Shown: in pieces, positions 25,501 through 37,500 of the stretch
Numbering within the stretch: position 1 is the first letter of the stretch
Layout: every line of letters starts with the position of its first letter
NCBI GenBank assembly: GCA_905221605.1
Contig: CAJNDS010000138.1
Coordinates: 153,424 to 217,423 of the forward strand
Direction: 5' to 3'
DNA: 64,000 nt
Origin: Symbiodinium natans
Lineage: Eukaryota; Sar; Dinophyceae; Suessiales; Symbiodiniaceae
Notes under the pieces: model-generated
Told to the model about the DNA's origin: nothing
The model's database searches: none
The model's input: only the letters and a program-made list of their open reading frames with translations
Made by a program: the position numbers and the translations under genes

Positions 25501-28500
25501 TGCACTGCAAACACCGGCGGAGCAAAGAGTCTCTCTCCGCGCCCCACTTCAACGACACACTCGCGAAACAAGTGAAAGCTGCGCCTATACATATACATGC
25601 AGATGCATCTCTGTCTCTGTCTCTCTGTGCGTGTCTCCCTCTGTCTCTCTCTCTCTCGCCCTTTCTCTCTTCCCCCACTTTCCGAGCCCTTTAACCCTAA
25701 ACCCTCAACCCTCAACCCTCAACCCTAAACCCTAAACCCTAAACCCTTTTTAGTTTGGCTTCGGAGCATGCCTAGGCCTCATGGAGCGCCCACCACCCGG
25801 CATAGAGCTGCAGCTCACGGGCAATCCTGTGATCGAATACGAGAGGCTCAGAAGAAGCAGTGGGGTTTAGGGTTTAGGGTTTAGGGTTTAGGGTTTAGGG
25901 TTTAGGGTTTAGGGTTTAGGGTTTAGGGTTTAGGGTTTAGGGTTTAGGGTTTAGGGTTCAGGGGCCCTGGAAAAGGGTGGGGACAGCCTATGAGCAGGCC
26001 GGTTGCCGAATTTCTTAACCTCCATTAAGGGGTTCTGATGTAAGGGCCCTAAATTTGTACAGGGTATATAAGGGGCACCCTTTTAAGGGCCCATATTACA
26101 GGACCATGTAGCCTGAAACCCAAGAGGTGGGCAGAACTGCCTCCAACCCGCAAAAAGGATCGAAAAGGTGCGATGGGTACTGGAATAGTTAGGCCCCAAG
26201 CCCAAACAAGACAGGTCTGACATCTGCCGAGATAAACCCTAAACCCTAAACACTAAACCCTAAACCCTAGACCCTAAACCCTAGACCCTAGACCCGAGGG
26301 AGCTCCGGGCCCCTTCTCGTGACGCAGGTTCTTTGACCGCAGCATTGAGTTGCTGATGCACGCCGAGGCGGAAGCTCGGAGAGAGCTGCCGTAAGGGTAC
26401 AGGGTTTAGGGTTTAGGGTTTAGGGTTTAGGGCTTAGGGTTTAGGGTTTAGGGTTAGGGTTCAGGGTTCAGGGTTCAGGGTTTGGGGTTTGGAGTTTGTA
26501 GTAGGGGCCATTTGTACGACAAAAATCTGGACCGCAAGGAGGAAGACGAATCGCTTCGGCAAGCCTTGGCTTGACAGACATCTTCACCCTCATCAATCCA
26601 AAGCCTAAACCCCCAAGCCACAAGGCATACAAACTCCAGGAGCCTAAACCCTAAACCCTAAACCCTAAACCCTAAACCCTAAACCCTAAACCCTAAACCC
26701 TAAACCCTAAACCCTAAACCCTAAACCCTAAACCCTAAACCCTATACGGGGGGCAACCGAAGGAGGACAGGGAACAAAACAGTCAACCCCAACAGAAGCC
26801 CTTGATCCCCTGGACCAACCAACACCAAACCAACCCAAAACCAACACACACTTCTTTCTTCAGGGCGCATGCCCAAGTTCCTTGAGCCAAAATGGATTAT
26901 CGGGTGCATTGACCCTTCAACTTTCAACACCAACTCTTTTCTACAATACCAACTGCAGCTCCGCACTCCCCCTGTCCTAGGATTTCCTAGGACACATTGG
27001 AGGTGCAGACCTTTGGCCAAAAACCGCCATTTAAGCAGCCAGCTGCTTGAAATGCACATTATGGTTTTACGTCATCCAGGACGAACCTTCAACTCATTGG
27101 CCGAATCCCTTACCATTGAGGATTTCTTCACCTCGCACTTGAAAAATTCACGTTCCAGCGGCCCGTTCCTCACCAAGGAACTCAGCATTCACCACCCAGC
27201 CGTCCTTGAGGCAATGCTTACAAAGCGTCTTAGCCCTGGGCTGTGAATATCGCAGAACATCACAGTCACTGCTTGCATGCATACAGTTCCCACCCACTGT
27301 TGTATACAAAGTGGCACTCGCAGGAATAACCACCACTTTCTTAACCCACAGCCTTTTATACAGCTGCCGAACGAGGCACCATGCCAACTCCCAGAGTATA
27401 ATTGCTGCCACCAAATACGCAACAAGGTCTGAATTGTTGATAAGCATTTCAATACCTTGAGCCAGAACCATAACCGTAGATGTGTTGGCGACCTTGCACA
27501 CCCCTTCTTCTGAGCAAAAGAAACCAGCAGTTGACACTTCTTCTCCACCAGTTGCCATCCCTTGCAGAGATGCAGCCACCATCATGACCGCCATTGCAAG
27601 CGAGGCCCTCTTCAAGTCAGTCCCTTGTACCAACAGTCGGAGACCCCAAAGTGCCTTTTGCTTTGCATACACCTGTCCACTCATCAATTTGGTCAACAGG
27701 TCAGCGATCATATACTCACCGCGAAGGTGCGCGATCACCATATAACCACGGTCTACCAGAGACCTAACACCGGCTGCTCGAATTCTCAGGTGTCTTGTCC
27801 TCCAGCTTCCAGCCGGATATTGAATGATTGAGCATGTCGAAACCGAATCTGTATACAGCACTTTTTGCAGCGATTCTTCACCTGTTCCAACCAAAGCGGC
27901 AATTATAGGGGTGCACGACTGAATCATCGTTGCTCCCTCTATGGACGCATGTAATTCAGCTTCAGCAGTACTTAAAGCCACCGTTGATTGTCTCTGCGTT
28001 GCCCACATCACTGGGCAATCACCCCAAACCACCACCGCTCCTGAGTGGCTCTTTTCGTTTTCACCTGCTGCAAAGCTAGCATCCGCGTAGGACTCCACCA
28101 CCTTGACGCCTCGCCCATAACGCAACACCTCATTCCTTTCTTTTTCGCATGTTGCGATTGCTCCAAACGTCAGGCCTAACGTTGGAGTTGCAGCAAGGTA
28201 TCGAAATACCTCCTCAGCCTTTTTAACCACAAATCGCGGCCTTCGGGATGTCCACAAAGACAACTGGCTTGTGCAGAAAGCCAAATCAGGTCGAGTTTTG
28301 ATTGCCACCCAGAGGAACTCCCCTACGGCACCTTGAGCCGCTCGCAAGGAAGGAATATCCACCTCCTCTTCTTCACCTGGAGTTTCTTTCACCATTGGCA
28401 GGTTACTACCTTTTCCAGTTTCATCAATCTGATACCCTCTTCGGTTCAGCAAATCTCTCACGAAGTCCTCCTGGTTGAGAAAGAAGCTGCCATTTCGACA

Positions 28501-31500
28501 CCAGATTTGGACACCCAAAAACTTCAGGAATCCATCACCACAGCCTGGACCACAGAACTCGGGTTCAGAAGTTTTCCACTCCTTCCTGATCTGTTCCAAG
28601 GCTTCCCGGAGCACTGTCATAGTCCCAGCCATCAAAAAATCATCCACGTAAAGACCCATTGTCCCTACCAACTTGCTTGCACCTTCCGGCTTTTCTTGTG
28701 CCATAATAAGGAACAGACTTGGGTCTGCATTGGACCTCTGAAAGCTCATTGCTTGTCCATCCTTTGACACCCAAGACATACCTTGAAGACGTTGGTCTCG
28801 CCACTCCACCCATGTTGCAGGACTTTCGGCCAAACCGTACAAGGCCTTTCTCACAATCCACCGCTCCTCCTTTGTGCAAAGACCCAATTTCACCGCCGCC
28901 CTTGGGGGCTGCACCACCACCAGACGCCCTTCTCTTTGCGCCCTATTCATCGGCGCCGTCAGAAAAGCTTTGGAAATGTCTAAGCCAGCGATGATCCACA
29001 CCATATATGCTGCGTGCCTCACTTGACACCTGAATGTAGTTGAATCTAAACCTGGAGCGTACAGCGAGTGACGACTGAGGGACCTCGGCCCTTCATATTC
29101 TGTAGCTGCCGTTGACGAAATAAAGTTTCCACATGCACAGATACGGGCACGTCGCCTCCCTGTCCCTTGCTTCCGGGTAAACACCACCAGACTGGGAACG
29201 TACTCAATCACCGGTGCATTAGGCTCTTCCGCCAATTTGTCCAGCTTTTCTTGAGTTGTTGGTTCCACCACCTCCAACTCTTTCACCAAAGACGTCACCT
29301 CGTCCGACAATGATTCCCTCCACTTTTCCAGCTCTTGCATGGCTTCTTGTGTAGGGATTGTTTTTGTTTGCAGGAACTCAACCTCCTCTGCTGCCTCAAG
29401 CGCGGTATTTTCTTGTACCATTTGCTGAACTTGAGCTGCTTTGACCAAAAACTTCGAGAGCTGTTCCTCAGCCCTTTTTGCTTTAACCAGCCATTCTCTA
29501 GTCTCTGATCCTTTTTCCTCATTCGACTCATTGGCCGATCCATGGAACTCGTCCAAAATGCAACATTCCTGTTCAGCAATTAGGCGTCGAATACTCAAAT
29601 GCTCCTCTAGAGCCCATTGATGCGCTTCGAACACAGCGTAGTCGACTTCCTCTGCAAGGTCGTCCAGCGAGGTCTCTTTCAACGTCATTTTTAACCACTT
29701 CCTTTTTTCACCGTCTTCAGCTTGTGGCTCCGAAAGAGGAAACTTGCATTGGAGAAGATAGCACCTATCCTTGTAGCTCAAACGCTCCATAAAAACAGGT
29801 GTGTACCCTGTCAAGGATACCCTGTTCCCTTTCCAAGGCATAGGGCCATGCAGTTTTCTCGGAAAGAACGACATGAAGTTCCAGTGGACATCCACCAATT
29901 TTCCAGGTAAGACTTTCTTCCCATAGGATTGCTCCACCACTTCAGCTCCTTCCTCTAAGACCTTTTCATCCTCAACCCCCAGCTGACCATCGTTATAGTC
30001 ACCAAAGCCACACACATAATTGCAGCAATGTTTTTCATTGTGACTATCCCTATGCAATGACACCGGAGCATTGCACGAGATCTGAAGAGCAGAAAATTTG
30101 GCTTCAGGATTGTGGTGCCTCACGAATGATGCCAAATAACGACATAGCCATGGCCTTCGATGAGTCTCTTTTGTAATACCACACACTCCGCCATGAGTAT
30201 AGTGGCCCAACACCAGAGCTCGCGTACTTGTGCACCAATTGTTGATACCACCTCTTCGATTCACCCTCTTTGGGTATACAATCCCTTCCAAAAGCTCCTC
30301 ACAGTCCACGTAATCATACATAGACCTTTCATACATTGACTTGGCTTTTTGCTCTTCTTTTTCCAACTGTGTTCCATCCTCAGCAGTTTCACTTTTGCAG
30401 ACCAAATAAGCATTTTCATGAGGAGAACAGCAAGTCGGCCAATACTCATCACCAGGAACATTGTCCTCAACATCTGCATTTTCTTCCAGCTCCCCCAGAC
30501 CCTGCATGTCATCCTCGAAAATTTCTAAGGGCGGACTCTCCCCCCGCTTGCGAAGCAAGCGCAAGGAGCCCACATGACCACGCAGTGAAGAGGCCGGGCT
30601 TTTTTCCTTTAACCGATGGCGAACTGGAGGATCGCGAGGTGGAGGTAAAGGAGGACCTTCCTCATCAGCGAACCGAAGCGCCGGTTTTTTCCCCTTGAGA
30701 CGATGCTCTGGAGGAGAAGGCTCCTGTTCTTCTACCACCCCTTCCAGCTCCAATTCAGGCGGTTCCTTTATATTGGAAAAAATCGTAGTGCAGGGAAATA
30801 ACACCAGTTCCTCCGGATCTTTTGCAGTCCCTTGAGCTTCCACCCAATAACCACCAGGTAGGTCATCGCATGGACCCAAAAGAAGCGCGGGCTGCGTACG
30901 ATCGACCCATTGCCGACCTTTCTTTGTTCCATCCGGACCCAGCAACTCCCACGGACGACGTTTGACTTGAATTTGAGCACCAAAGGGAAGCAATGCTTTC
31001 GGTTTCAACCCCAACTCCCTTTCAGCTTTCTGCCACCGTAACATTGACCAATGGCGAGCAGCCAGTGCCCAGTACGCCGGCCCGAGTCGCGCCTCCTTTA
31101 AGAGCGACCTGACACCACGTTTGAATAAACCCACACATGCTTCAGCGCGCCCATTTGTTTGCGGGACTCCAGGATCACCAGTGGTACTATATATCAGACG
31201 AGTTTCACAAAAGGACCGGAAGCGTGCATTGACAAACTCCCCCGCTCGATCTGAGTGGATTCTCAACACCGGATACCCATGTCTCTGCAAGCGCACCATC
31301 ATTCTTTGAACTGCCGACAAAACAGTTGTTTGCTGTTTATCCACAATCGGCTCCACCATAACGAAGTTGATCATACGGACAGGTTGGGTCAAGTGGTCCT
31401 TCAGTTCCTTCCAGGATTTTTCAGAAGCTTGGATTTTCAACACCTCTGCCTCCAGAACTGGCGCAGGTTCCACCGGCGCAGAGTCTTCCTCCTCGAAGTT

Positions 31501-34500
31501 AGCGACTGCATCGCCTAACCATTCTCCGACACCAGCACCTTCATCTGCCACCTGATCTTCCACCTCATCCGCATCTTCCTCCTTTTCTGGAGGGCGACCC
31601 ACATTGGGATCCAACATTGGAAACTGATACACACCAATAACAGCGTGTCGTGGCTTCTGCTGGTGAGCATCCTTTGAACACTTGTATGGACCCGCCAAGT
31701 CCAATGATAAAGTGTAGGCATCCCCATGTTTCCGCCTCAAATGGCGACGCTCTTTTCCAGCGGCAGACACACAGATTTGACAATCACGTCTGAAAGGAAT
31801 ATGCCCCCTTAGGCAATGGTCACGGAAAGCTCGCTCCTCAGCTGTCAACCTCCGTAACGTCCCTTCTCGTTCTTCCTTTTTTAACACCATAGCTTCCCGT
31901 TCAGCATCGCTCTCATGCAACCATTGTGCCAACCTGTGACGTATTCTTTTAACCAATCCAAACGCCCATCGCGCCCATATGGAGGATTGTCCAATACGCT
32001 CTTCCAGGGTAGAAGCGAATGTTGCTGACCACGGAACAACCACGCGAACCTGTTCCAACGATTCCCATAGTTCCATATCAGACACCAGGAAAGTCGTAGG
32101 TTTCACCAGAGCATGTCCCAATGCTCCTTGATCAACATGTGCAGCGTACATTCCATAACGCTCACAAAAGCTTTTCACCTCCGGCCAACTCCAGAAGGTA
32201 GGACTCGAGAGCCCTTCCTGAGAACCATCCACCAGATCCTCAGCACTCAAGACCGTTTTGCTGTTCTGAGAGAAATCCTTCCCTATGAGTTCAGGGTCCC
32301 CCGGGCTTTCCATGCCAAAGAAGACAGAACTTCCATTGATGACTTCAGCAGTTCCACACCTTGAATGCACCGCCACGTCATATAGGAAAAGCATCTTCAG
32401 AAGTAAAACACCATCCTTTTGAGCTAATTCTTGATGTGGCCAAGGAAGACTTTTTACTCCCAACCGTTCAGGCCCACAGCGCCGGCGTAATACAGGTGGA
32501 CCACCGTCTTCACCTCTCAACCTTGACACTGTCCTGCATGGAGGTCCTCCAACCACAGCAACCACCTTTCCTTCAGCCGCCAGATGCAGAAGATACTTCC
32601 AGACGCTCGAATTATGTAGGTCACCGCCTTTCTTCAAATCCAGCTCCAGTACCTCCACATCCCGACTGGGAAAATGCCATTTTTGTTTTCCCGAAAATAG
32701 GTGTACCACCACCCTTTTTGCTCGTGCCAGCCGTCTCCTTTTATGACGGTTGAAAGGCAACGCCGCAATATCTCCACGTGGCAACAGCTCCATCAGCATA
32801 TTTTCTGGTATATCCCCATAATACCACCGAAGAAATCTCCAGCATGCCTGGACGAACTCCTCCTCATTCGCTGACGCTGTCCGCGCTGCGCTTTGCAACG
32901 ACGTTTTTACAGCCACCTCGTTGTCCGTATTCGGACACCCTTGAACCATACGTGCCACCTTCAAAGCTTGCTTTGGTGAGCACCAATCCATTTCATCAAT
33001 GATCTGAAGCGCCACCTCCTTTTCCAAACAAGGGCACCCATTCAGATCACGAACGCGAAGTTCCCCCAGAACAGGATGTGAGGCTGTGCACTTGCCACCA
33101 CGCCACTGAACTCTGAGACCAACCAAGGCGCTCGCTTTGCCAATTGGCACTAGTGGATCTACCATTTCAGGAGTTACCAGGGTCCCACCTGGGGTAATAC
33201 ACATCTCCCGAGATCCAACAGCTAAAGACACCAACACCTTTTGCTGCGGAAGCTGTTCTCCAGGACGAAGTGATCTGAGAGGATGTGATGCTCCCGAGTC
33301 CAACATGCCCATTCCCGAACACTCATTGGTGTCAGAAACCCTGGCCACATGTAGAACGCATACTCCTCGGCCTTCTCCCTGCTTCGGCAACAACGTGGCA
33401 TCCGACGAACCGACTCCACAGTCCGCCCTTCCATTCCTCCATTGAGAATGGGACCAAGACACACGCTGCCTTTCAGCATGCAAAACCATTTTTTCAGCTG
33501 TTTTGTAATCCATAACCAAACAGCCATGTTCAAACCACAAGAGCTGGTCCAGCGAAGATTTTGCACCCACGTGACACATCCCATTGATCACGGTGAGGTT
33601 CGCCCCAAACTCCAAAATCAACCAGAGAGGGATAATCAGGGGCCCATTGTCTTCCCTAATCAACGTCCCTTTCTCTGTAATCCTCATTGTCACACCACCA
33701 AGCGCGCTTTGCACCATAACAGTAGTGTCGGGTAAACATTCCCATGGAAAAAGCGTCCGCGCAAGATGCGTAGCAGCTGTATCCACCAACGCCACTCTCC
33801 CTTCCTGCTGAAACAACCCAGAGCCACATAACATTCGAACACTGGGATCCCCGCTTGATGCTGACTGTGCTGATGACAGCTTCATAGATTTCAGCACTTC
33901 CAACGCTTCAGCAAGGACCTGATTGGGTGTTGATGGTGATGAGGGACTTGCAGAACCTTTATCCAATCCCGCATTAGCCGTCTCATCTCCCCCTTCAGCT
34001 ACCTCTGCCTTTTTGGCATTTCCCCATTTCGCACCTTTGCCGCCCTTTCCCCCTTTGGGAGAATTCCCTTTAGATCTACTCCTCTCAGGATTTGAGTCCA
34101 CACTGGAACTCGCACCATCCTTATATGGACATTGCGGCTGCAGATGGCCAACGGCCCCACACTCAAAACATCTTCCTCGCTCAAGGGAGTCTTTGTCATG
34201 GCGAAATTTGCAGCGGGATCCGAACTTGCAGCCTGCATCTGTCTTCCCATATATCCAACAGAAAGGACGTTCCCCATCTCCGCTGTACCTTTTTCCTTTC
34301 CCTTTGCCTTTGTCACCCTCCTCTGTCTCGTCACCAGTTCCCTTTTGGGCCTTGTTTAACCTTGCCCTTTTCTTGGCGTCCGAGTCCTGCTTCACCTCTT
34401 GATCACCAGCACTATGCAATAGCAGTTCAAACTCTGCCTGTAACATTTCAGCTAGTTTTGTCGCAGTTTCAGAGGTCGGCGAGTAGTCCACCCCCAATTT

Positions 34501-37500
34501 CTCCCGAAAGGATGCCACTCTGAAATGAACCGTAGGGTGTTTTGCCAGCAACGTGGATGATAAACCATCCAATCCCTTGATAAGCAAGGTAGCGTCCGGC
34601 TCGGCCGCTCTCAACTCCCTTAATCGGGAACGCCATTGCGCCCATTGACGCACTCCCTTTATGGCCTCTGAGATCGAGGTTGCTGGAGATGGTTGCACCA
34701 AGAAGTTCAACATTGTGCTGCGCTCATTTGCTCCACCTGGTTGGTAGACCGTCAGCAATTTGTAGAATATCATCACTGACCCCAACATTCGAGTGGAAAC
34801 GATCTCGGTCTTCAATCTCTCCGGAATCGCCTGTAGCAGCAAAGACACCGCTCTCTGCTCCAACAAAACATGCACAGTTTGAACCACCTTGACCTTCCAG
34901 CTCAGCCTTGATGCCCAACCTTTCCAGTGGAGAAACACTCAACCATTTGGCATACGCTTGATATGCCTTTGAGTAGACGCATTGCCACCACACTCTTCCT
35001 GTATCTGTCAGCGAAGACAACATTGGTTCGATCATTGCGATCCAATCACCCAGTGCCGTCGGATTGCTTGGTGTGTAGTCTGCCAAAGTTGGAAGGCTCA
35101 TCACATGCTTCCCAAGAGCCTCCGGACGTTCGGTTCCAGAACTATCACCAATAACTGGCATACCACGTGGCACCACTGCTCCAGGAGGTAAACTGACCCT
35201 ACCACCAGACCCTTGAGGTAGTCCATGTCCTATACCAGGCGTAACAGCTGTGAGCGGAACCTTTTCTAATTCCAACTTCCCAGCAACCATTTTCCACCGA
35301 TACGGGACATCATCCACCATGGTATATCCGCCCGATCCTGCTGAGTTCTCTTGCGTTGCAGTTTCCCGAGCTGAAACAAAACCGGGCTGGTTCCCCACAA
35401 GTGCGGCAGAACCATCAACACCTGACGGCACGGAAGTAATCGGAACATGTGTTAAACCAGGTGGTCCACTTGCATATCCACCACTTGCAGGACCTCCCGT
35501 GGGGTAATTCAATGGAGGCAATCTGGAGGGTTTCTTCCCTTCAGCTATATGCATCATTGGCACTTCTTTTTCATCCTCCACTTGAGCATCCCCCTTCCTG
35601 GACCCAGGCAAGGATTGAAGATCACAACCCTTTGGCAGGTCGTAGCCCTCAATAGGCAGCCATGTCCCATCAGGCAACACAGTCCAAAAACCACCCATAC
35701 CATCCGTGTAGAAAACTTGTCCTGGCAGGTACTGCTTCTCTGGAGTCATTCCTAGAGGATATGCAGTGTTTGCGTCCACCACTCCAGTGCTCCGTGCTCT
35801 CGAAGCTGACCCAGATGCAGCAGAGGTATAGCTTTTCTCCTCCACCCGATGCAACCTGTTCCCCAGCTCCTTTGTTTGCACAAGCAACTCTTTCAGCGCA
35901 CGCTTTACCACCGCCATATCTTCACTTTGTTCTTCACCACCAACATCAGGAATGAGCTCTTCGTCTGCTTGCACTCCACCAATAGTACCTCGTTCCATCT
36001 GGCCCATTAAGCCTGACGATGGTCTCTCAACAGGTGCAGGTTCCTGACCCAAAAGATCTTGCAGCGAAGGCGGCCTCCTCGTACCTTCACCACTTCTATC
36101 CCCTCCGCTCGCAGGAAGACTTGCCGGCCTTGATTGCCTCAGTCTCATTTCTTCTTGAGCCCGCTCGCTCCAGAAAGGATTTGCTGCTGGAACCGGAACC
36201 ACTTCGTTTTCCACCTGAGGCGTTGGTTGTATCATTGCAACCTCCCTACCATCTGTCAGCGCTTGTACCATTTGTTGTCGTTCTTCACCCCCATCACCGC
36301 GATTTCCTTCGGCTTCATTGGCCGTGGGCGACAGTCCAGGCTCAGAGCGACGCCGCATCATGTCCATGGCGTTAAACAAACGAAAAATCTTTACCTATTC
36401 CGCAGGAAGCCTAATTTGGGCTCATAACCTACGGGGGGCAACCGAAGGAGGACAGGGAACAAAACAGTCAACCCCAACAGAAGCCCTTGATCCCCTGGAC
36501 CAACCAACACCAAACCAACCCAAAACCAACACACACTTCTTTCTTCAGGGCGCATGCCCAAGTTCCTTGAGCCAAAATGGATTATCGGGTGCATTGAGCC
36601 TTCAACTTTCAACACCAACTCTTTTCTACAATACCAACTGCAGCTCCGCACCCTAAACCCTAAACCCTAAACCCTAAACCCTAAACCCTAAACCCTAAAC
36701 CCTAAACCCTAAACCCTAAACCCTAAACCCTAAACCCTAAACCCTACGTAACTTGGGCAGGTCTTTTGTTTACCTCTGGCACTCTTCATCTTCTGCCGCC
36801 TGGTCGGAGAGGCAAGCTCGCAGCGCTAGGAGTGCTGGAAGGGTTTAGGGCTTTTAGGTTGGGATGTTTAGGGTTTAGGGTTTAGGGTTTAGGGTTTAGG
36901 GTTTAGGGTTTAGGGTTTAGGGTTTAGGGTTTAGGGCTTTAGGTTGGGATGGAAGCAAGGGCAGCAGTCGAGTTTCTTGTGACAAAGAAGGTTGGGATGT
37001 TGCCCCATAATACTAGCCTACTTGAGGGTTTAGGGTTTAGGGTTTAGGGTTTAGGGTTTAGGGTAACCTTAGTAGCTGAGTGAGCACACTTTACACTTTT
37101 TGGGGATATCATAATCCCCTATAGAACTGAAAGTTTACACTTTTTTTGTGGCTTATGAACTCAGCAACTAAGTAACAGTCCTTAGTAGGGATTAGAATGG
37201 TTAGGAGAATCCGTATGACGGACTGTTAGTATAAGGGGGGAACATTCCAAGTTTTGGGGCGCAGTATTTAGGGTCGAGCTTTGAGGGTTTCGGGTTTTGG
37301 GGTTTAGGCCGGGCCCTACAGACTTTGTCAACACTCCAACTGCTCTAGAAGAGCTCCGTTTTGTTCTTTTTTTTTGGGGGGGGGGGTTATCTGATGAGGA
37401 TTAGACTATTTTTGGGGTAGGGAGCACCCGTGTTTTGGGAAATATGGCAGTTGAAGCCTGTCCACAAGCAAGACCTTGAGGACCAGCAGGAGATTTGAAG

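Larger units (their letters stand above)
23603..25775. other. intron with AT-rich tract and telomere-like arrays
   Basis: An AT-rich, TATA-dinucleotide stretch lies at about 23810-23945, a TTTAGGG array at 24181-24279 (five TTCAGGG units at its 3' end), a CCCTAAA array at 24993-25079, a TTTAGGG/TTTGGGG array at 25222-25312 and a TC-rich tract at about 25605-25665. A decayed family-1 MITE arm occurs at about 24749-24770. Confidence 0.7.
26745..36650 (-). mobile_element. element B: near-intact Ty1/copia-type LTR retrotransposon
   Basis: 221-bp LTRs, 5-bp duplication CCCTA, half-tRNA primer-binding site, polypurine tract, and a Gag-Pol reading frame in the copia order (integrase before reverse transcriptase). 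The LTRs differ at a single base by eye (26918 region, gaccc versus gagcc), so the insertion is young. The only obvious defect is a frame change near the start of Gag. It is inserted in a telomere-like array, antisense to the transporter gene, between its pre-TM2 and TM2 exons. Confidence 0.93.

Noticed and set aside
29780-30250. Calling the dioxygenase-like domain a definite TET/JBP enzyme
   Set aside because: HRDSHN fits TET/JBP, but the nine-residue His-to-Arg spacing with Arg-Val-Ser is closer to other 2OG oxygenases; only the broad fold is supported.
27206-36656. Many + strand frames of 60-159 codons across element B
   Set aside because: Shadows of the antisense Gag-Pol frame; none has independent domain content.
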